Positions 43,386 through 50,414 of a DNA stretch of 50,414 nucleotides are shown piece after piece. This DNA comes from Paulinella micropora (taxonomy: Eukaryota; Cercozoa; Imbricatea; Euglyphida). Positions within the stretch are counted from its first letter, which is position 1, and every line of letters begins with the position of its first letter. Location: contig BJOX01000136.1 in assembly GCA_009731375.1 (NCBI GenBank), forward strand, positions 446,787 through 497,200, written 5' to 3'. Both the position numbers and the translations under genes were made by a program. Under the pieces are notes generated by a model, which was not told the DNA's origin, did not search any database, and saw only the letters and a program-made list of their open reading frames with translations.

Positions 43386-43445
43386 GCTTACATACATGCA
43401 TTAGCGGCTGCATATAGCATGCATACTCGCACCTTCAAGGAGTTC
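43386..43445 (+). CDS. exon, parkin-like gene
   Basis: Acceptor tgcatag, donor gtatgt. Phase 0-to-0 reading AYIHALAAAYSMHTRTFKEF; other phases hit stops. An alternative acceptor at 43416-43417 gives a shorter phase-2 start. Confidence 0.55.
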
Positions 43446-43556
43446 GTATGTATGTATGTATGTATGTATGTATGTATGTATGTATGTATGCATGTATGTA
43501 TGCATGCATGTATGTATGTATGTATGTATGTATGTATGTATGTTTGTATGAGGGCA

Positions 43557-43587
<31 letters not shown>

Positions 43588-43636
43588 CATACATATACAT
43601 ACATACATACATACATACATACATACACACATGTAG

Positions 43637-44348
43637 GTGCTATTGGGGCCACGAGATTCGAGCGGCAGCAAAAGCCCAGACAAGGCAAACTCAGGGCGCG
43701 AGGAAACACAAGAACAAAACAAAGAGGAGGAGCAGGAGCAAGAAGAAGGAGGGGAATTAAGGATCGGGGTCGGCCCGGAGAGCAAATTGTACACTAGTTT
43801 ACAGATTGCTCGAGCAAGCCCGGAGAAGGACGACGGAGATGAGGAGCAGGAAAGTGGGTTGTTTGTGATCGGGGTAGGAAGCGAGGGGTCGATAGGGAAA
43901 CTGTTGACGAAAGAGAAGGAGGACACGCCGACGGAGGAGGAGACAGGGGGTTCTATGGGGAAGTATATGATCGGGGGGAGCCAGTCTTCCGTAGGACAGG
44001 AGAGCGAAGGCTCCGTACAGCAAGTGTTGGCAAAGGAGAAGGACGAGGAGACGGAGAAGGAGAAGGAGGCAAGGAAAAAGAAGAGGAAGGAAGGGAAGAG
44101 GAAGAAAGAGGTGGAAGAGGAGGAGGAGGCGGAGGACGCGGAGCAAGACTTCGTTCTGGGTGGGAAAGGTAATTTAAAAGCCGTGGTGCTATTGAAGGAC
44201 AGAGTGGTAGTAAAAGCTACACAGCAGGTGGCGCAAATGAAGGAGAATGAGGAAGAAGAAGAACAAGGACAAGAAGGAGAAAGAGAAGGAGGCGGAGCCT
44301 CGCTTTGGCAGCAGCAGCGGCAACAGCAACAACAACAACAACAACAGC

Positions 44349-44392
<44 letters not shown>

Positions 44393-45820
44393 GTAGATTT
44401 AGCTGTTAAAGAAAAAGTAGACGAGGAAGTGTTAATAGGAGAAGAAAAAGAAGATAAAGAAGAAGATGAAGAAGAAGATGAAAGCAAGGGGACGACGGAA
44501 GTTGTTGTGGTGAGGGGAGCGACGGACGTTGTGGTGATCGGCGACAGAAAAGAGCAGGAGCAGGCCAGGGACAGCGCGGCGTCTCTTCGTTTCTCTGCGC
44601 TCGAAATGATGAGGAAGGAGATAGGAGCTGTGGGGGAAGAGGAGCGAGGACAGTTGGTGGGGCACTCACAGCTTTTGCACCAAGGCAATGCTTCGCCTTC
44701 TGCAGAGGCCTCGGTCGAAGAAGATTCACAAGAAGTAGAGGACTCAGAAGAAGAACAAGACGAAGAAGGAGGAGAAGGAGGAAAAGGAGAAGGGGGCAAA
44801 GGCCAGTTGGGTGTAAGGAGGCAGCTGGCTGGGTCAGGGGTGGGTGGTCCGCCTCGTAAGCGAAGATGCATAGAGCTTGCACGGCGAGGCAAGACGGCAA
44901 GGTCAAGACTCGGCCAGAAGCAGCAGCAGCAGCGGCAAGCAATGAGCGGCTCCACCGACAGACACGAGCTGGCCCAGGAACAGGACGAGATGGAGATAGA
45001 GATGAGCCACAGCGACGAGGGAGACGTTGAGGATCTTGACAGAAGTATGAGCGCAAGCGAGCAGGGCAGGGAGGATGATATGGACAGAAGTATGAGTAGA
45101 GAGGACGAGGGCAATGGCCATGCAGTGGCAGTTTCTCCTGCAATGGACTATGCTTCTTCTTCTTCTTCTTCTTCTTCTTCTTCTTCTTCTTCTTCTTCTT
45201 CTTCCACCTCCTCCTCCTCCTCCTCTTCTTCCTCCTCCTCCTCTTTCTCCTCTTCCTCCTCCTCCTCCTCCTCCTCTTCCTCTTCTTTTTCACCCTCTTC
45301 TTCGTTTTTTCCTCCTTCTCCTCCTCCTCCTTCTTCTCCTCTTTCTCCTTCTCCTGCTCCTTTTTCTCCTCCTTCTCCTCCTTCTCCTTCTCCTTCTTCT
45401 CCCCCACATCCTCCTCGTTCTGCTTCTTCTCCTTTTTCTCCTCCCTCTCCTTCTCCTTATTCCTCTTCCTCCTCCTCCTCCTCCTCTTCCACCAGCAGGC
45501 CAACCAGTTCGGAACACTTCTGGGTCTACTGTGACCAGTGTACCCCAGCGAGACAAGGCGCTGAGCTAAGTTTACGCTGCGGGCAATGCAAGAAGGAAGC
45601 TTGCTTTTCCTTGCTGGACCGCGCCCAGTATCCTCCCAGCAGCTGGGAGGTCTGCTTTGCGCAGCAGGGCTTGAAGGGATACTGCACGGCCTGCAACTCC
45701 GAGCAGTGGGCTGTCATTATTCCGGAATGCGTTAGCTGCGGAGCCGTCTCCGTGCCTTTGATCAACCTCGTGCGCAACGAGGGGAAACACAACTGTATCG
45801 CATGCTACGGACAAGAGGAG
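43637..45820 (+). CDS. PRKN: large exon: disordered region and parkin RING0 domain
   Basis: Acceptor acatgtag, donor gtacat; 2184 nt, phase 0-to-0. The start is Ser/Glu-rich with three related motifs (RIGVGPESKLY, VIGVGSEGSIGK, MIGGSQSSVGQES). Then come Lys/Glu stretches, a CAA-encoded Gln run, a basic PPRKRRCIELARRGK patch, two RSMS repeats and poly-Ser/Pro. From about 45514 RING0 begins: FWVYCDQC, LRCGQC, SSWEVCF, GYCTAC and PECVSC match human parkin FYVYC, VQCSTC, SCWDDV, GECQSPHC and KCGAH in order. The last zinc ligand is Cys instead of His. The exon ends in HNCIACYGQEE, the first Cys pair of RING1. Confidence 0.85.
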
Positions 45821-45833
45821 GTACATACATACA

Positions 45834-45867
<34 letters not shown>

Positions 45868-45964
45868 CATACATATGCATACATACATACATACATACAT
45901 ACACACATACATACACACATACATACACACATACATACACGCATACATACATACATACATACAG
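45821..45964. repeat. 144-nt (ACAT)n intron inside RING1
   Basis: GT-AG intron of 48 codons without a stop in the gene's frame. Retention would insert a Tyr-Ile-His-Thr repeat between zinc ligands, so it is treated as intron. Confidence 0.8.
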
Positions 45965-46084
45965 GTGATGGTCGACCACAACTGCAGCAGCTACCACCGG
46001 CCCGACGTCCGTTACTACCAACCAGGCCGGCCAGCAAGGGGGCCCACCCACGACCCGAGTTTTGCCGACAGCCCAAACCAGCCC

Positions 46085-46118
<34 letters not shown>

Positions 46119-46468
46119 CGGCTTTTGATCCTTCATCTTCTTCATCTTCTTCATCTTCTTCATCTTCTTCTTCCTGCTCCTCTTCTTCTTCATTATCAAT
46201 ATCACCAGCATCAATATCATCATCTTCTTTATTATCTTCCTCATCTTCTTCATCTTTGTTATCTCCTTTCCCGTCGTCTTCTGCTTCGTCATCCTCCTCC
46301 TCCTCTTCCTCCTCCGACTCCTCTTCTTCTTCTTCTTCTTCTTCTTCTTCTTCTTCTTCTTCTTCTTCTTCTTCTTCTTCTTCTTCTTCTTCGTCTTCTT
46401 CTACTTCTGTCTCTTCTTCGTCTTGCCCTTCTCAATCCCATCTCACCTGTCTGGAATGCTTTCTATCC
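45965..46468 (+). CDS. PRKN: exon: RING1 with long Ser-rich insert
   Basis: Phase 0-to-0, 168 codons. It opens VMVDHNCSSYH; joined to CIAC this gives C-x2-C-x11-C-x3-H, the exact spacing of human parkin C238 to H257. About 147 residues follow, mostly Ser from TAG/TTC/TCC repeats with RPDVRYYQPGRPARGP near the start. The exon ends SHLTCLECFLS, matching human RHVICLDCFHL (C260 and C263). No AG lies between 46210 and 46468, so canonical splicing cannot remove the last part of the insert. Confidence 0.75.
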
Positions 46469-46476
46469 GTACGTCA

Positions 46477-46479
<3 letters not shown>

Positions 46480-46519
<40 letters not shown>

Positions 46520-46537
46520 TGTTGTTGTTGTTGTTGC

Positions 46538-46604
<67 letters not shown>

Positions 46605-46618
46605 GCTACTACTACTAC

Positions 46619-46667
<49 letters not shown>

Positions 46668-46668
46668 T
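46480..46668. repeat. (TC)n, (TTG)n, (TTA)n, (CTA)n
   Basis: Simple repeats before SINE copy 2. Confidence 0.95.
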
Positions 46669-46900
46669 CTGGGCCCTGTCGCCAGTTCGATTCCCGTCGG
46701 TGCCACCAGTATTTTCATTGAACATACCGGTCTATTTCTGGACCAGTATTTTCATTGAACATACCGGCCCGTCTGGAAGTGTTGGAACTGCCCTTGCGGG
46801 GGTGTCATTAGAGCTTATCGTCAATTCTTCGTACTCCCCTCACGGGTGAGACGATGGAGGCGCATGTGCAGAAATGCATCAGCCATTGACAGAGAAGCAC
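46669..46900 (+). mobile_element. SINE family 1, 5'-truncated copy
   Basis: It lacks the A box but keeps the B box GTTCGATTCCC and the same body and 3' end as 17654-17885. The segment ccagtattttcattgaacat, accgg is duplicated in tandem. It is followed by (TAT)n. Confidence 0.85.
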
Positions 46901-46972
46901 TATTATTATTATTATTATCATTATTATTATTATTACTGTTACTATTACTATTACTATTACTATTACTATTAC

Positions 46973-47011
<39 letters not shown>

Positions 47012-47048
47012 CATTATTATCATTATTATTATCATTATTATTATCATT

Positions 47049-47092
<44 letters not shown>

Positions 47093-47107
47093 TGTTATTA
47101 TTATTAC

Positions 47108-47141
<34 letters not shown>

Positions 47142-47219
47142 TAATTAATTAATTAATTAATTAATTAATTAATTAATCATTATTAATTAATTAATGTATT
47201 TATTAATTAATTCTTTATT

Positions 47220-47294
<75 letters not shown>
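46901..47294. repeat. (ATT)n, (TTAA)n and (TTTA)n
   Basis: The tail of SINE copy 2 runs into TTAA and TTTA tetranucleotides and then the tail of the next SINE. Confidence 0.95.
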
Positions 47295-47297
<3 letters not shown>

Positions 47298-47707
47298 CCC
47301 AATGGCCTCAAGGCGTTAAACTGTGACGCCAACTCATAACCCTTTGGTGGTAGATGCTGGGGAGGAGGGTCGTTGCGCGCGTAAAAGATCTTAAACTCCG
47401 CATATGCTGGTTGATAGCCCAGGACCCAGCAGACACCAGATTGTTATGGGTGGGGTTTCGAGGCAGCTCTAGCAACCGCGCTTGGTGTATGCACTTGCAC
47501 ATTCGGTGACGTCTTGCAAGAGGTTGCTGGGACTGCGGAATAACCTCGGCTTAGTGCAGTCTTGCCCTCAGGAGCTCCATCGGTGGCCCCGATCATCAGG
47601 CGAGAGACTGACACGGGGGGGTGGAGGACCTCGAACAAGGGTATTGGAGGCTTATGTCCGTTGAGGATATGCCATTAGCTGCATCAGTACGCCTCAGATA
47701 TAGTATT
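47295..47707 (-). mobile_element. tRNA-like SINE, family 2, minus strand, (AAT)n tail
   Basis: Read on the minus strand, an A-box-like GCAGCTAATGGC (47671-47682 region) precedes a B-box-like GTTCGAGGTCC (about 47625-47635) at tRNA-like spacing. A ~330-bp body follows, ending ggccattgggctgaataata. It is distinct in sequence from family 1. Only one copy is in the window, so the family assignment is inferred. Confidence 0.6.
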
Positions 47708-47769
<62 letters not shown>

Positions 47770-47780
47770 TACTACTACTA

Positions 47781-47837
<57 letters not shown>

Positions 47838-47838
47838 T

Positions 47839-47907
<69 letters not shown>

Positions 47908-47957
47908 TATTATTATTATTATTACTATTATCATTACTATTACTATTATTATTATTA

Positions 47958-47994
<37 letters not shown>

Positions 47995-48058
47995 TACTAC
48001 TATTATCATTATTATTATCACTACTTTGCTGTGGTTGTTCATCCCGTCTCATTACATC

Positions 48059-48115
<57 letters not shown>

Positions 48116-48147
48116 TTCTGACCCCCAACTTTGTCATACCTAAACGG

Positions 48148-48184
<37 letters not shown>

Positions 48185-48194
48185 ATATCTATGC

Positions 48195-48238
<44 letters not shown>

Positions 48239-48340
48239 GTCTGTCTGTCTATGCATCCATCCATCCACCCACCCACCCACCCATCCATCCATCTATCCAT
48301 CCATCCACCCATCCATGTCTATCTATGTCTGTCTATCGAC
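47708..48340. repeat. (ATT)n, (CTA)n, (TC)n, (TCTA)n
   Basis: Rest of the RING1 intron up to the acceptor tttggtgcag. Confidence 0.95.
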
Positions 48341-48350
48341 TTTGGTGCAG

Positions 48351-48458
48351 TTTGCCAAGATGGCAGTCACGGAGCGTCACCTCATTTTCGACAAGACATC
48401 GTTCGAGTACTCGGTGGGGTGTCCGCTAGGCTGCCAAGCCTCTTTCATCGACCCGCAG
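48351..48458 (+). CDS. PRKN: exon: end of RING1
   Basis: Phase 0-to-0, 108 nt. It reads [20 protein letters not shown] then [17 protein letters not shown]-x3-C matches human parkin C289 and C293 (YSLPCVAGC), and the spacing from CLECF is one residue longer than in human. Confidence 0.85.
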
Positions 48459-48533
48459 GTTCCTTTCCTTTCCTTTCCTTTCCTTTCCCTCCCTTTCCTT
48501 CCTTTCCTTTCCGTTCCTTTCTTTCCTTCCTTC

Positions 48534-48568
<35 letters not shown>

Positions 48569-48812
48569 TCCTTGAGAAATCTATATATATAGTCAAGAGG
48601 GAAACCCCTCATACTTTGATCTTACCCTTTTCCATCAATCGCAGTGCTCTTTCTTTCTTTCTTTCTTTCTTTCTTTCCTTCCTTCCTTCCTTCTTTCCTT
48701 CCTTCCTTCCTTCCTTCCTTCCTTCCTTCCTTCCTTGAGAAAATATATACAGTCAAGAGGTTTCCATCAGTCGCAGTGCAATGACCATGCTGGATCCTTC
48801 GCTCGAAAGACA

Positions 48813-48854
<42 letters not shown>

Positions 48855-48871
48855 CACTACTACTACTATTG

Positions 48872-48938
<67 letters not shown>

Positions 48939-48943
48939 CACTT

Positions 48944-48979
<36 letters not shown>

Positions 48980-49111
48980 ACTACTACTTCTACTTCTACT
49001 ACTACTACTACTACTACTGCTACTACTACTACTACTACTACTACTTCTATAGTTCTATACACTTATGTTAACGTATATACTTTGCTTGCACAGATGCTCC
49101 GACTATTGGGC

Positions 49112-49172
<61 letters not shown>

Positions 49173-49280
49173 CAAAACTACTACTACCAAAACTACTACT
49201 ACTACTACTACTACTCCTACTACTACTACTACTACTACTACTACTGTAGTTCTATATACACACTCAACGTATATACTTGC
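48459..49280. repeat. (TTTCC)n, (TTCC)n and (CTA)n intron with duplicated modules
   Basis: Two copies of a module (gagaaa...tatatagtcaagagg, tttccatcaatcgcagtgc) at about 48574-48650 and 48736-48780. A 5' echo of the next exon with its acceptor (tttgcttgcacag|atgctccgactattgggc) lies at 49081-49111. Confidence 0.85.
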
Positions 49281-49288
49281 TTGCACAG

Positions 49289-49391
49289 ATGCTCCGACTC
49301 TTGGGCAAGGAAGTGTTCGAAAAGTACAAACGTTACTCAGGCCTCAACTACGCGGAAGCGTTCTTGCAGTGGTGCCCCAAAAAGGCTTGCG
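49289..49391 (+). CDS. PRKN: exon: RING1-IBR linker and first IBR Cys pair
   Basis: Phase 0-to-1. It reads MLRLLGKEVFEKYKRYSG, LNYAEAFLQWCPKKACG. This matches human parkin FRILGEEQYNRYQQYG ... CPRPGCG, including the IBR ligands C332 and C337 (C-x4-C in both). Confidence 0.85.
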
Positions 49392-49399
49392 GTATGTAT

Positions 49400-49447
49400 G
49401 AATGTGTGTGTGTGTGTGCATGTGTGTATGCATGCATGTATGTATGC

Positions 49448-49503
<56 letters not shown>

Positions 49504-49958
49504 GTGTGTGTGTGTATGTATGTATGTATTATGTAAGTATCTATGTATGTATGTATGTATGTATGTATGTATGTATGTATGTATGTATGTATGTATGTAT
49601 GTATGTATGTATGTATGTATGTATGTATGTAGGTAGGTAGGTAGGTAGGTAGGTAGGTATGTCTGTATGTATGATCCCTCTTTCTCTCATGTTAGGCAAA
49701 TCTCTCTCTCTCTCTCTCTCTCTCTCCATATATGTACATATAAGAATCCCTCTTTCTGTTATGTTAGAAAAAGACTGTGTGCCTCTGCGGCCAGAAGATC
49801 CCTTTTGCTGCTGCGCGTGTGTTAATATTATTATCATCATCATCATCATCATCATCAACAACAACAACAACAACAATAACAACAACAACAACATATTATC
49901 GTTTAGGCAAAGGCTTCGTTCCGCTACGGCCGTGAAGATCCCTTCTTTTGTTACTATT

Positions 49959-50005
<47 letters not shown>

Positions 50006-50038
50006 GGTCATCATCATCATCATCATCATCATATTATC
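49400..50038 (+). repeat. (ATGT)n, (TCTA)n, (CAT)n intron with three 5' echoes of the IBR exon
   Basis: Acceptor-side echoes: ctctcatgttag|gcaaa at about 49684-49700; gttatgttag followed by 49768-49820, which is open for 17 codons (VPLRPEDPFCCCAC) before gt; and cgtttag followed by 49907-49946, closed by a stop after KGFVPLRP. Confidence 0.85.
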
Positions 50039-50044
50039 GTTTAG

Positions 50045-50158
50045 GCAAAGGCTTCGTTCCGCTACGGCCAGAAGATCCCTCCTTTTGCTGCTACGCGTGT
50101 GGGTTCGTGTTCTGCAGACACTGTCGCCGCACTGCGCACGGGAAAACAAGCTGCGAAG
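50045..50158 (+). CDS. PRKN: exon: IBR domain
   Basis: Phase 1-to-1, 114 nt. It reads KGFVPLRPEDPSFCCYACGF, VFCRHCRRTAHGKTSCE. C..C, C-x4-C-x2-C-x4-H-x4-C... line up with human parkin C352, C360, C365, C368, H373 and C377 (GCGFAFCREC, YHEGEC). All eight IBR ligands are therefore present with the previous exon. Donor gtggag; RING2 with the catalytic Cys is beyond the window. Confidence 0.85.

Positions 50159-50414
<256 letters not shown>

Noticed and set aside
30630-43630. Very many open frames of the type [16 protein letters not shown] and LSIYLSIY
   Set aside because: They translate ATGT, ACAT and TCTA repeats on both strands and in several frames at once. No composition or motif supports coding.
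43637-46849. One uninterrupted 1,070-residue protein
   Set aside because: The frame includes the ACAT intron at 45821-45964 and runs past the donor at 46469 into CT and TTA repeats and a SINE. Parkin alignment supports splicing at both points.

Overview
The window is nuclear DNA of a eukaryote. It has spliceosomal GT-AG introns, non-LTR retrotransposons with endonuclease and reverse transcriptase, tRNA-derived SINEs, a MITE and an extreme load of microsatellites. The lineage is not resolved. A parkin-type RING0-RING1-IBR gene and a CR1/jockey-like LINE with a Baculo_FP-like ORF1 are best known from animals and their relatives, so a holozoan is my best guess. The parkin homologue is too divergent to place further. 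Most long open frames here are translated microsatellites and are left out.

Layout. 1-2012: the last five exons, plus strand, of an unrecognised gene ending in TAA at 2010-2012; all four junctions agree in phase. 2013-8990: mobile-element territory with a GC-rich inverted repeat, a 264-bp MITE with TA flanks, a decayed LTR-retroelement integrase end, a 31-bp repeat array, and three copies of a ~270-bp repeat ending in AATAAA and (GAA)n. 8996-12811: a plus-strand LINE with ORF1, ORF2, a 3' frameshift and an A tail. 13240-17000: mostly microsatellite with one or two possible exons.

17033-50158: about 26 small plus-strand exons join in one continuous reading frame across introns made almost entirely of tetranucleotide, hexanucleotide or trinucleotide repeats. 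The product starts with a long low-complexity region (poly-Q, poly-S, acidic and basic patches) and ends in parkin RING0, RING1 and IBR domains; RING2 lies beyond the window. No ubiquitin-like domain is visible. The first large intron (17327-24550) holds a SINE and a 6-kb LINE on the minus strand. The RING1 intron (46469-48350) holds two more SINEs.

The most striking feature is a recurring pattern I call exon echoes. Beside at least a dozen exons of this gene, the exon's 3' end with its splice donor, or its 5' end with its acceptor, recurs one to eight times inside the flanking microsatellite intron. Several echoes keep both AG and GT, have lengths divisible by three, and could act as frame-preserving micro-exons (eight copies of 21 nt, three of 24 nt, two of 33 nt). 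Another exceptional point is a roughly 147-residue Ser-rich insert, itself a coding microsatellite, inside RING1. An exact 1,000-bp copy across a 10-N gap near 38.05 kb looks like an assembly artefact.
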